The position numbers were made by a program, and so were the translations under genes. Positions 42,293 through 50,999 of a stretch of DNA of 64,000 nt are shown piece after piece; the stretch's first letter is position 1; every line of letters begins with the position of its first letter. The notes beneath the pieces were generated by a model. The model was not told where the DNA came from. It ran no database searches and worked only from the letters and a program-made list of their open reading frames with translations. This stretch comes from Calditrichia bacterium (GTDB lineage Bacteria > Calditrichota > Calditrichia > RBG-13-44-9 > J075), in assembly GCA_028284905.1 (NCBI GenBank), contig JANQQU010000073.1, positions 62,001-126,000 of the forward strand, in the 5' to 3' direction.

Positions 42293-43744
42293 ATGAAACA
42301 TTATCTATCCACATTGATCTTCGCCGGTCTTGCCCTACTGCTTTTACAGGGTAGTGCAACTGCCCAGCTGATCCTGACGGATGCGGATTTTGACCGGGAC
42401 CGTGATGATGATGACTGGGAATATTATGACCGTGATTACAACGGTGATGATGGCTACGATGATTATGGTGATGACGACGATTATTATGATTATGACGATT
42501 ATGATGATGACTATTATTATGACGACTATGATTATGATGACGACGGCAATATCATCATCGTCAAGAAGTATTATCCAAGCTATTACCCCCGGCGTTATTT
42601 CCGGATCGGCGCAATATTATCGAGTTATCCATTTATCTCCTTTAGTTTCGGGTTCGATGATCCGTTCTATTGCTCAACCTCGTATTACGATCCGTACTAT
42701 GATCCGTATTACTATCCGGTGACTTACTATCGGCCGATAACTTATTATCCCCGATACTACCATCGTGCGCGCTATAGTTATTACAAACCGCGCTATTGGT
42801 ATCCCCGTTACCGGGCAAAATACCGGCATTATTACAGTCCGTATCGCTACCGGAACTATCACTATAAATCCCGGCATTACAGCAAACCGAAGCATAAATA
42901 TCGCAAGCGTGGCTGGGATCGTTATAAAAAACGGCAGCGAAATGATCAACGCAGGCGCAATTATGGCGTAAATGAGCGGGAACGCGGACGCAGGAATGCG
43001 GTTGTTAACCGACCACGCAATAAGGACCGGAAACGCTACGATCAGAAGCGGGAACGCGGACGTCAGGTAGAAAGGCCACTCAGCCAGGATACCCGGCGGG
43101 AAGATCGCCAACGCCGTAAAGATGCAGTTCGCCAACGGGAAGTCCGTAAGGATAACCGCCGGGTGACTGACAATCGCCAACGCCGTAAAGATGCAGTGCG
43201 TCAACGGGAAGCCCGCAAGGATAACCGCCGGGTTACCGACAATCGCCAACGACGGCGTGTTGATTCTGACCAACGGAGAGATACCCGAAAACGGCTCGAA
43301 AGCCAAAATAAAGGCAGACAGTTGGAAAAGCGGGTCTCCCGGGAAGAGAAACGGCGGAGAAGCCAAAACGACATTCGGAAGATCAATCAGCGCAAGCAGA
43401 ATGATTACCGGCAGAAGCAGCGGCAAGAAGACCGGCAACGGCAAAAAGTAGCTAAAGCCCGGACAGAGCGGAAAAGCAACACTTATCGAAAGTCTAAAAG
43501 GAATGATAGTCGTAAGCAGCAGGTCGCCAAGGTTCGTAAGGACAGGCGGCAGGAGCAGCGAAAATCTTCCCGCCAGAAAGTACGGCAGGATGATCGCAAG
43601 CGGACAAAATCGGTAAGTAGCAAGCGCCAGAGCAGTCGCCGTTCTTCCGGCAAATCGATTCAGAAGTCACGACAAAAATCGGAGAGAAGCAGCAAGCAAT
43701 CCCGGAGGCAGTCTTCCCGGGAAACCAAGCGGCGCTCCCGATAA
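42293..43744 (+). CDS. Secreted charge-segregated diblock protein (Asp/Tyr then Arg/Lys)
   Basis: A 483-residue exported protein with no known family. The signal peptide ends at Ala24. Residues 29-85 are an Asp/Tyr block with about 30 Asp and 14 Tyr. Residues 86-200 are Tyr/Arg-rich with a short hydrophobic patch (IGAILSSYPFISFSFGF) and YYDPYYDPYYYP. Residues 201-483 are disordered and extremely basic, with two exact-length 23-residue repeats at 272-294 and 295-317. There is one Cys (127). AAGGATACATC gives a sound ribosome site and a UUCG terminator follows. It could bind polyanions (LPS, extracellular DNA, teichoic-like polymers) or metals, or form coacervates; all inference. Confidence 0.85.
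   Translation: MKHYLSTLIFAGLALLLLQGSATAQLILTDADFDRDRDDDDWEYYDRDYNGDDGYDDYGDDDDYYDYDDYDDDYYYDDYDYDDDGNIIIVKKYYPSYYPRRYFRIGAILSSYPFISFSFGFDDPFYCSTSYYDPYYDPYYYPVTYYRPITYYPRYYHRARYSYYKPRYWYPRYRAKYRHYYSPYRYRNYHYKSRHYSKPKHKYRKRGWDRYKKRQRNDQRRRNYGVNERERGRRNAVVNRPRNKDRKRYDQKRERGRQVERPLSQDTRREDRQRRKDAVRQREVRKDNRRVTDNRQRRKDAVRQREARKDNRRVTDNRQRRRVDSDQRRDTRKRLESQNKGRQLEKRVSREEKRRRSQNDIRKINQRKQNDYRQKQRQEDRQRQKVAKARTERKSNTYRKSKRNDSRKQQVAKVRKDRRQEQRKSSRQKVRQDDRKRTKSVSSKRQSSRRSSGKSIQKSRQKSERSSKQSRRQSSRETKRRSR
43106..43255 (+). repeat. 69-bp tandem repeat inside the diblock gene
   Basis: The unit at 43106-43174 is repeated at 43175-43243 with few changes, and a third partial copy runs to about 43255. Being 69 bases it keeps frame and encodes the 23-residue basic repeat starting RQRRKDAVRQRE. 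Confidence 0.85.
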
Positions 43745-43800
43745 CTACAGAAATCCCTTATCATCTCAAACCATCAAATCCCTCTCCCTCCTCTGATGAT

Positions 43801-43831
43801 CGTCATCCTGCTTCGGCAGGATGACGTTTTT
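43801..43831 (+). terminator. UUCG-loop terminator of the diblock gene
   Basis: CGTCATCCTGC (43801-43811) pairs perfectly with GCAGGATGACG (43816-43826) across the very stable TTCG loop, and a T run ends at 43831. The T run overlaps the stop codon of the convergent TIR-WD40 gene. Confidence 0.92.
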
Positions 43832-46109
43832 ATTTATTCGGCGGAAAGAAACGCAGCCATAAATTTCCTTCCGGATAATCGCATTTCCGGGCATGCTTCC
43901 GGGCCAGCTCGCCAAAGGTAGCAGACAAACTGTCCCATTCACTGACGCTCAGACATTCGATTTGCCGGGAGGCAGAGTCCATCCGCGTACCGGTCAACGC
44001 CATCATTTGCATTTTGTAAGCATCCTGCGGGAAATCCAGGTCCAACACAGCCTCATTGCGATAATCATCTGATATCTGTTTAAGAGATTCCCAGTAACGG
44101 GCAGTGCTATCGCTGCTCCAGGTAATTACCCGGGTAAAATCCGCGTTAAAGACACAGCCGCGAACTTCATGATTTTGCCGTCCCTTATTGTCGTGATGTA
44201 AAGATGCCCCCAGTTGCCGGCCGGTGCGAATGCTCCAAAGACGGGTGGTGTTATCATCACCCCAGGTAAGGATATAATCCCCGGCACTATTGAATGCAGC
44301 ACCGAAGATACCGGCATCGTTCCCTAACGGCCCTGAACTGTGTAAAAAAGCATTGCCGACTTGCTTACCGGTATTGGTATCCCAGATGCGGACGGAATTA
44401 TCATAGCTCCAGGTGAGCACACGAGTTTCGCTGTTATTAAATGCGGCACCAAAAACCCAACCATCGTGATAAAGCGGATCACCAATCTGCAGCCGATCTT
44501 CAACTTGCCATAGCCGGGCAGTATTATCCCGCCCCCAGGAGAGCATCCGGGTTTCATTTTGATTTAAGCAAACCCCACTGACTGCACCATCATGTTTCAG
44601 CGTTTTTCCCACTGGTTGCCCGTTTCTTGCATACCAGAAACGGACCTCACCATCCGTCGCCCAGGAAATAATTTGCGATTCATTTTTATACCAGATCGCT
44701 CCCTGCACTGCCCCTTTGTGCCGCAAAGGCTGCATTAACAAACGGCCATTTGCAACGTTCCAGCATTTCAGCGTGCTGTCATCGCTCCAGGTAAGCAGGA
44801 TGGATTCATCGGCATTCATTAGTGCACCGTTAATCCAACCATCATGTTCCAGCGGGGGACCTTGCGGCTTTCCATCGGATAATTGAAAAATCCTGGCGGA
44901 AAAGTTTTTGCCAATGCTGATCACCCGGGTTTCCTTCTGATCGAATTGTGCATCGACGACGCCATCACCATGATTCATAGATATCTTCGAGCGGGAAACG
45001 CCATCAATCGACCATAGTTTCAGATATCCATCCTCGCCCCAGGAGAGCACTTTCTGCCCATTTTCAGTAAACCGGATACCGTTTACAGCGCCCTGATGCG
45101 TTTCTCCACCGTCAATCGCTGCACCGCTTTTTGCATGCCAGCGTTTAATCTTTCCCTGGTCTCCCCAGGTAAAGATTTCTGTATAATCCGGATTAAAAAT
45201 CGCGCCGTTAATTTCTCCCTGATGACGGAAAATTTGCCCCAGCCGAAGCACCGGCTCATACTTTCTACTTTCTGCCAGGAGCTCGGTTCGAAGCTCAGGA
45301 TCCGGCGCAGCATCTAATGCCTCTGAAGCGTAAAAAAGTGCCTGCATAATGCGGTTTTCCGAAAACATTTGCTGACTATTTTGCCGGCTTTCATCGACCA
45401 ATGCCAGGCTGAGCGCGCGTTCCCGGGCAGCAATTTCCCCATAATATTTTTGCAGATAAAGTCCGCCGACTGTCAGTAACAGGCCCAGTAATGCCGAGAT
45501 TGCCAGAAGACGATGACGACGGCGACGAAAGCCCCGATTCCGTTCGCGTTGTGCCAGGTCCAGCCGTTTCTGGCCGCTTAATTCTGCCAGAAGGGTATAC
45601 CATTCACTTTCAAACCCTTCCTTGTGCAGCTTATCTTTTTGAAGATTGAATCCGCTAAAATTCACCCATTGCGGATTAGGCAGCAACTCATACAGCACTT
45701 CCGGCAAAGCACCAAACTCTTTTTTGTCATCCTCAGTAAGATGGTTTGGCAGTCCTTCAAAAATAACCGGGGTGATATTTCGGGCACCATTCTGCACAGC
45801 GAATTTTCTGATTTTTTCATCGAGGTCATTGTTCTGCCGCGCGCGGGGGGTACAAACTACAATCAGCTTTTGACACTGTTCAAAGCGTTGGCGTATTGGG
45901 GTGTAATAGATATCATCCGGTAAATCATGCGCATCTTTGAAAATCTTCAGGGGCGTACCTGAGCCTCCCAGTTCATCGGGGGGACGATAATTTTTTAAAA
46001 CTTTTTCCAGGTGAGCGGCAAAATCAATATCTTCCGGATGGTATATGATAAAGACATTTTCTATCTGCTCGGTTTGCTCAATACTCTTTAGACGTTCAAT
46101 ATAATCCAT
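43830..46109 (-). CDS. Membrane-tethered TIR-WD40 protein
   Basis: A 759-residue protein. TIR domain at about 15-150: NVFIIYHPEDIDFAAHLEKVL (strand A/box 1), LKIFKDAHDLPDD (BB loop) and QKLIVVCTPRARQNNDLDEKIRKF. A basic RRRRHR stretch precedes one membrane helix near 225. The rest is a WD40-like propeller of about ten repeats (ILTWSDDSTLKCWNVANGR, MLSWGRDNTARLWQ and similar), predicted periplasmic. The usual W/S-x-W-V-N-E-E catalytic segment of NAD-cleaving TIRs is altered here. The GTG at 46121 is rejected since GGAGG lies five bases before the ATG at 46109. It stands alone; role in signalling or defence is unknown. Confidence 0.88.
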   Translation of the reverse strand: MDYIERLKSIEQTEQIENVFIIYHPEDIDFAAHLEKVLKNYRPPDELGGSGTPLKIFKDAHDLPDDIYYTPIRQRFEQCQKLIVVCTPRARQNNDLDEKIRKFAVQNGARNITPVIFEGLPNHLTEDDKKEFGALPEVLYELLPNPQWVNFSGFNLQKDKLHKEGFESEWYTLLAELSGQKRLDLAQRERNRGFRRRRHRLLAISALLGLLLTVGGLYLQKYYGEIAARERALSLALVDESRQNSQQMFSENRIMQALFYASEALDAAPDPELRTELLAESRKYEPVLRLGQIFRHQGEINGAIFNPDYTEIFTWGDQGKIKRWHAKSGAAIDGGETHQGAVNGIRFTENGQKVLSWGEDGYLKLWSIDGVSRSKISMNHGDGVVDAQFDQKETRVISIGKNFSARIFQLSDGKPQGPPLEHDGWINGALMNADESILLTWSDDSTLKCWNVANGRLLMQPLRHKGAVQGAIWYKNESQIISWATDGEVRFWYARNGQPVGKTLKHDGAVSGVCLNQNETRMLSWGRDNTARLWQVEDRLQIGDPLYHDGWVFGAAFNNSETRVLTWSYDNSVRIWDTNTGKQVGNAFLHSSGPLGNDAGIFGAAFNSAGDYILTWGDDNTTRLWSIRTGRQLGASLHHDNKGRQNHEVRGCVFNADFTRVITWSSDSTARYWESLKQISDDYRNEAVLDLDFPQDAYKMQMMALTGTRMDSASRQIECLSVSEWDSLSATFGELARKHARKCDYPEGNLWLRFFPPNK

Positions 46110-46365
46110 ATTAGCCTCCACTCGCTTCGACGATCCTACGCGGTGAACGGGTTTCAGTCAGACATTTTGAGAACCGCTGTATACTAACGGTCTTTCACAG
46201 GATTCCCTCCCTTATGTCCTAATAACAAAAAACGCGAATCCGCCCGGGCGATGGTGATGTAGCAGACAAAATCTCAATCCGGGTTCGTAGGCAATTTGCG
46301 TCCATTCCCAGGGGGGCGCGTCCACAAGAGCGAAAGTTGAAAACAAATTACAGAAAGGACCTATC

Positions 46366-47163
46366 ATGGCAACATTAACGAAAGAAGAAATTCGGGAAGC
46401 AGTACGGGAAAATTATGGCAACATCGCTCAAACAGAAACCACTGGCTGTTGCGACCCAGGTTGTTGCAGCACGGAAACCACGGAGAAAGACCCGGCGAAG
46501 ACAGCTCGGGCGTTAGGCTATTCTGATTCGGAAATCAATACTGTGCCGGCAGGTGCAAACATGGGATTAGGCTGTGGCAACCCTGGCGCAATTGCTGCCC
46601 TGCAGCCGGGTGAACGAGTGTTAGACCTCGGTAGCGGCGGTGGATTTGATTGTTTTCTCGCTGCCAGGGAAGTTGGCGACAGCGGCAAGGTTATTGGTGT
46701 TGATATGACCGCTGAAATGGTCACAAAAGCCCGGGGCAATGCCGAGAAGGGTGGTTATGGGAATGTGGAATTCCGCCTTGGAGAAATAGAACATCTCCCC
46801 ATCGCTGACAATAGCGTCGATGTGATTATCTCGAATTGCGTCATCAATCTCTCCCCGGATAAGGGACAGGTATTCAAAGAGGCTTTCCGGGTATTGGACA
46901 AGGGCGGCAGACTGGCGATCTCTGATGTCGTCGCATCCACGGAATTACCGGAGCATATTCGTAAAGATCTGGCGCTATATACCGGTTGTGTCGCTGGTGC
47001 ATCGCAAATAACAGACATTGAGCAGATGCTGCAGGAAGCCGGTTTTTCCGATATTCAGATCGCTCCGAAAGATGAAAGTCGGTCTTTCATCAAGGAGTGG
47101 GTGCCGAATGGGAATGTCGAAGATTACATCGTTTCCGCAACTATCGAAGCGGTAAAAAAATAA
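46366..47163 (+). CDS. arsM: Arsenite S-adenosylmethionine methyltransferase
   Basis: A 265-residue ArsM that methylates As(III) to volatile or less toxic organic forms. The N-terminal Cys cluster TGCCDPGCC, the SAM motif VLDLGSGGGFDCFLAAR, and the As(III)-binding cysteines in SNCVINLSPDK and LYTGCVAGA are all present. AAAGGACCTATC precedes ATG. No arsR, arsC or efflux gene is nearby and I see no ArsR-type operator, so it stands alone as in many FCB genomes. Confidence 0.95.
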   Translation: MATLTKEEIREAVRENYGNIAQTETTGCCDPGCCSTETTEKDPAKTARALGYSDSEINTVPAGANMGLGCGNPGAIAALQPGERVLDLGSGGGFDCFLAAREVGDSGKVIGVDMTAEMVTKARGNAEKGGYGNVEFRLGEIEHLPIADNSVDVIISNCVINLSPDKGQVFKEAFRVLDKGGRLAISDVVASTELPEHIRKDLALYTGCVAGASQITDIEQMLQEAGFSDIQIAPKDESRSFIKEWVPNGNVEDYIVSATIEAVKK

Positions 47164-47188
47164 CGTCCTCTCCGGGATACAATCCATC

Positions 47189-47231
47189 ACTGCGGACTTC
47201 TGCACGGCAATATGCAAGGTCCGCAGTTTTT
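47189..47231 (+). terminator. Terminator of arsM
   Basis: ACTGCGGAC (47189-47197) pairs with GTCCGCAGT (47219-47227) across a 21-base loop, with five T following. Confidence 0.85.
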
Positions 47232-47422
47232 ATTTCCGGGTTAAAATCTTACTCCTCCCAATAAATCGAAAAATATTAGCGACATTTTATTTCCAGATTA
47301 TACATTTCAATCAGATGAAATACATCAGTTCTGTAGAATCAATTAAGTATGATTGTTTATTTCTCCGGTAACAATCAATTTGTATATCCACACATTGGCA
47401 GCAGTTAAAAAAGGAGCAACAG

Positions 47423-47950
47423 ATGAAAACATTTGATTTGGCTGAAGCAATACCGATTCTTGAGCGAACACCAGGTGTGTTAAGGGCTTTCTTAAGCGGT
47501 TTGCCGGAAAGCTGGATACACTCAAATGAAGGTGATGATAGCTGGAGTCCTTTCGATATCGTCGGGCATCTGGTGCATGGTGAGAAGACCGATTGGATCG
47601 CCAGATTACGAATTACCCTCTCAGATGATCTGGACAAATCGTTTACTCCATTTGATCGATTTGCGATGCTTAATGACTCTAAAGGAAAAACCCTCGAGAT
47701 GCTATTGACAGAGTTCGAAGATCTACGTGGTAAGAATATTAAGATCCTAAAAGAGCTGAACATTACCGAAGCGGATTATTTGAAAACCGGTATTCATCCG
47801 AATTTTGGAGAGGTTAATTTAAAGCAACTGCTATCGACCTGGGTAGTTCACGATTTGGGACATATCCGGCAAATAGCGCGGGTCATGGCGAAGCAATATG
47901 CCAGTGAAATCGGGCCATGGCGGGAGTTTCTTCGGATAGTGAATGAGTAA
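47423..47950 (+). CDS. DinB family protein, putative metal-dependent hydrolase/thiol transferase
   Basis: A 175-residue four-helix-bundle protein of the DinB superfamily. The metal-binding triad is seen as the His of IVGHLVHGE, and HDLGHIRQIARVM later. Members include bacillithiol S-transferases; the presence of YpdA at 18321 makes this role plausible. No signal peptide. AAAGGAGCAACAG gives the start. It ends two bases before a GATGAGCA repeat array. Confidence 0.85.
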   Translation: MKTFDLAEAIPILERTPGVLRAFLSGLPESWIHSNEGDDSWSPFDIVGHLVHGEKTDWIARLRITLSDDLDKSFTPFDRFAMLNDSKGKTLEMLLTEFEDLRGKNIKILKELNITEADYLKTGIHPNFGEVNLKQLLSTWVVHDLGHIRQIARVMAKQYASEIGPWREFLRIVNE

Positions 47951-47952
47951 CA

Positions 47953-48025
47953 AATGGGCAAATGGGCAGATGAGCAGATGAGCAGATGAGCAGATGAGCA
48001 GATGAGCAGATGAGCAGATGAGCAA
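47953..48025. repeat. GATGAGCA octamer array
   Basis: CAAATGGG words shift into seven perfect copies of GATGAGCA. The array then continues as AAATTTGCTTATCTG, whose last 12 bases pair with the preceding CAGATGAGCAAA unit (one G-T wobble), giving a terminal hairpin. It starts two bases after the DinB gene. Confidence 0.9.
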
Positions 48026-48111
48026 ATTTGCTTATCTGTTTGGATCGGATATGCCAAATTGTTTTGGATAAACTTTCGGCATGGGGAGAATTTTGGGGGA
48101 TTTATAAAGTG

Positions 48112-50811
48112 CTATCTTTTTGCGAGCAGTTTTTCCATGATGGCGTTATGCACTTTCGGGCGAACGGTTTTAATGCCGGTTCTTTCCGGATCGGGATGTA
48201 CCCGGTTGCTAAGCAGAACGATGATTATTTCCCGGGCAAGGTCGATCCACAGCGAAGTGCCGGTAAATCCCAGATGACCGATGGACTCCTTCGAGAAATG
48301 ATTGCCACTGCTACTATTTTCCGTGGGTGTGTCCCAGCCAAGCGTTCGGGCGGAAATATCCGGATTAAAACGTTGGGAGAATTGCCGAATCGTTTTTCCG
48401 GAAAAAATTCGCTGTCCATTATAGATACCTTGTTGCAGAAATAACTGCCCAATTGCAGCAACATCTTTGGCGTTTCCAAAGAGTCCCGCATGCCCGGCGA
48501 TGCCACCGAGTGCAAAACAATTGGCATCATTGACTGCTCCCTGAATGATGTTCTCCCGATATCCGTCCTTTCCGGTTGGCGGAAATTGCGCTCGTTTTTT
48601 CTGCACCGGCGTAAAGCTGAAAGATGTTATCCCCATCGGTTGAAAGATATGATTCCGGCAGAACGTTGCCAGGTCCCGCCCGCTAACACGTTCTACAATT
48701 TCTCCCAAAAGGATAAACCCCAGATCGCTGTAGATGCTTTTCTCCCCGATTGGATAGCTCAGTGGCGTCTGAAGAATTTCCCGGACAATTGCTTGCTGGC
48801 CTTCCAGTTTTTCATAAAAAGGAATCCAGGCGGGAAAACCTCCCTGATGGCTCAGCAAATCCGCGACGGTTATTTGCTTTTTATCCGGATCCGTCAATTC
48901 CGGAAAGAAATCGCTGATCGGTTGTTCAATTGCAAGCATTTCCCTGTCCAGCAACTTCATGATGGCGGTCGTCGCTGCAGCGACTTTTGTGACTGAAGCC
49001 AGATCGTATTCCGTTTCCCTTGTTACCGCTGCTGCGTCAAATTCGTATGCATATTTACCGTAACCTTTCCAATAACGAATCTCCCCTTCTTTGGCTGCCA
49101 ACAGCACACATCCCGGAAAGATTTCATCCTGAATCGCTTCAGCGATGACCTGATCCACGCCGGGCCAATCATCAGGCTCATCCACCTGTTTCAGAGAATA
49201 ATCCTGACGGGGCAAATGAACTGCTTTACTAAAATTCTGAAGTGTGATCGGTAGTTTTCCATCAATTTCAATAAAGCTGCACAGCGCTTTAAAAGCTGCT
49301 TGCTGAGACGCCTGCACATAGGAATAGGTCAGAAACAGCGCATCCGCGCCATGGTCCGCCGGCAATACATCGATATGGAAAGGATTCCCGAATAGAAAGA
49401 TTACCAGCGGCTGCCCGGCTTGCCGGCAATGATGGAGGCATGCGTTAATCGCCTGCCAGTCCAACGTTTGCACATGGCCGCCAAATGTTCGCAGATATAT
49501 CGATACCACCGCGATGGCATTTCCCTCAGCCTTCTTTTTCGGCAAAGATGTTTTCGAAGGATTATTATAAATTGCAACGTCGTCGAAAAAGCCACGCATC
49601 TCCCGGCAAAAATCCGTTAGGGGCTGGTCTTTAAACTCGCTATCGGTAAAAATAAAATGGTCGACCCGACTAACTTTATTCAGTTTCAGGGGAAAACGAT
49701 CGCTTTGATGCAGCAAGGTAATCGCAGATTCTGCCGCGCCGGCAGCGATCCCTTTATGATTGGGATGAGCAATCCACTTATTGACGCGCAAGGGATGATT
49801 TTGTGCGGGCATCTTTTTATGCAGCCACTTTTTCAGGCGAAAAATTCGCTCCACTGCGGCTTCTGCCTGCTGGCGAAAATGATTGTCTGTTTCAATGCGC
49901 CGGGTAAGAATTTGATGAATAAGTGGCACCTGCCGGGGCATTAAAAGCACATCCGCCCCTGCTAGTATCGGTTCGCAAGCCAATTGAACGGGGGAATAAT
50001 GATCCGCTACCGCTCCCATATCCATTGCATCAGTAAAAACAACACCATCGTAGCGCCAGTCATCGCGGATAATCGCACGGTTCACTTCCGGAGAAAGTGT
50101 TGCCGGCAACTTCATTTTCGGCAGGGTTAGATGACTAACCATCAAGCCTTTTACATCGGCATCGATCGCATTTCGATAAGGCTGAAACTCGGATTTTTTC
50201 AGTTCTGCAAGTGATTTGCTTAGCGCCGTTAAATCGGTATGGGAATCACGATCCGTTGCGCCATGTCCAGGGAAATGTTTTCCGACGCAGGCGATCCCGT
50301 ATTTTTGAACAGTCTTGATAATCCGCTCTGCGATCTGTCCTACTTTCTCAGGAGATTGATGATAGGCCCGAATATTAATAATCGGATTCGCCGGGTCATT
50401 GGCAAGGTCCAACGACGGGCCGAAGAAGATATTGATACCGGTACTACGGGCTTCCCGGGCGAGCACATCACCAAAATCCTCGGCAATTTGCAGATTATCT
50501 GCTGCGCCAAGCGCCATCGCATGGGGAAACATGGTGCCTTCCGCAAAAACGCTGCGAAATCCACGTTCCAAATCAGCACCGAACATCAATGGAAATTGAC
50601 TGGCCTTATTTAGCTCGGAGGTCCATTGCCGCAGGTCAGCCGGATGCCCATAAAAGAAAATGAAACCACCAACATGATGTTGCTTTACCATGCGAACAAT
50701 TCGCCGAAATTCCGGCGCTTCACGATTCTGATAGCCAACATAAAGCACCGGCATAATTAATTGCCCGGCAAGCACTTCTGCAGGGAGATGATGGGCACGG
50801 GGCAGTTTCAT
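48112..50811 (-). CDS. Fusion of GH3 beta-N-acetylhexosaminidase and beta-lactamase-like serine hydrolase
   Basis: An 899-residue two-enzyme protein. Residues 1-340 are a NagZ-like GH3 domain with KHFPGHGATDRDSHTD (178-193, His183 region as acid/base) and nucleophile Asp261 in FTDAMDMGAV. A linker GH3 C-terminal-like domain (about 350-540) follows. Residues 550-899 are a class C beta-lactamase-like domain: SVTK nucleophile (Ser606, Lys609), YSDLG (the YxN-type Tyr) and HLGFTG (the KTG counterpart). Bacteroidetes have the same fusion with a signal peptide; here the N-terminus is not a signal peptide, so the protein seems cytosolic and would act in cell-wall recycling. Confidence 0.92.
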   Translation of the reverse strand: MKLPRAHHLPAEVLAGQLIMPVLYVGYQNREAPEFRRIVRMVKQHHVGGFIFFYGHPADLRQWTSELNKASQFPLMFGADLERGFRSVFAEGTMFPHAMALGAADNLQIAEDFGDVLAREARSTGINIFFGPSLDLANDPANPIINIRAYHQSPEKVGQIAERIIKTVQKYGIACVGKHFPGHGATDRDSHTDLTALSKSLAELKKSEFQPYRNAIDADVKGLMVSHLTLPKMKLPATLSPEVNRAIIRDDWRYDGVVFTDAMDMGAVADHYSPVQLACEPILAGADVLLMPRQVPLIHQILTRRIETDNHFRQQAEAAVERIFRLKKWLHKKMPAQNHPLRVNKWIAHPNHKGIAAGAAESAITLLHQSDRFPLKLNKVSRVDHFIFTDSEFKDQPLTDFCREMRGFFDDVAIYNNPSKTSLPKKKAEGNAIAVVSIYLRTFGGHVQTLDWQAINACLHHCRQAGQPLVIFLFGNPFHIDVLPADHGADALFLTYSYVQASQQAAFKALCSFIEIDGKLPITLQNFSKAVHLPRQDYSLKQVDEPDDWPGVDQVIAEAIQDEIFPGCVLLAAKEGEIRYWKGYGKYAYEFDAAAVTRETEYDLASVTKVAAATTAIMKLLDREMLAIEQPISDFFPELTDPDKKQITVADLLSHQGGFPAWIPFYEKLEGQQAIVREILQTPLSYPIGEKSIYSDLGFILLGEIVERVSGRDLATFCRNHIFQPMGITSFSFTPVQKKRAQFPPTGKDGYRENIIQGAVNDANCFALGGIAGHAGLFGNAKDVAAIGQLFLQQGIYNGQRIFSGKTIRQFSQRFNPDISARTLGWDTPTENSSSGNHFSKESIGHLGFTGTSLWIDLAREIIIVLLSNRVHPDPERTGIKTVRPKVHNAIMEKLLAKR

Positions 50812-50999
50812 ATGATCATCCGGTTTATAATCGCAATCAATCCATTCAGATTATCCATAAACGCCAATTTACAGGTAGAAGGAAGTTTCTGCAACTGCTA
50901 AAATCTTCCCGGGAGTTGTGGTGAATATTTTTGCCTTTTTATAAAACCCACTTCACATTGCCGTGTAATACCATTTGTTCAGAAGGAGAATATGCAGTG

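Noticed and set aside
42381-42722. Met/Thr/Ile-rich plus-strand frame inside the diblock gene
   Set aside because: A +1 shadow of GAT-rich codons (ATGATG), not a separate gene.
43106-43255. Possible CRISPR or mobile repeat
   Set aside because: Units are contiguous, in frame and coding; there are no spacers.
42674-43444. 256-codon hydrophobic minus-strand frame
   Set aside because: It mirrors the Arg/Tyr codons of the diblock gene; the plus strand has signal peptide, ribosome site and terminator.
47953-48025. Possible CRISPR array
   Set aside because: The repeats are 8 bp with no spacers and no cas genes nearby.
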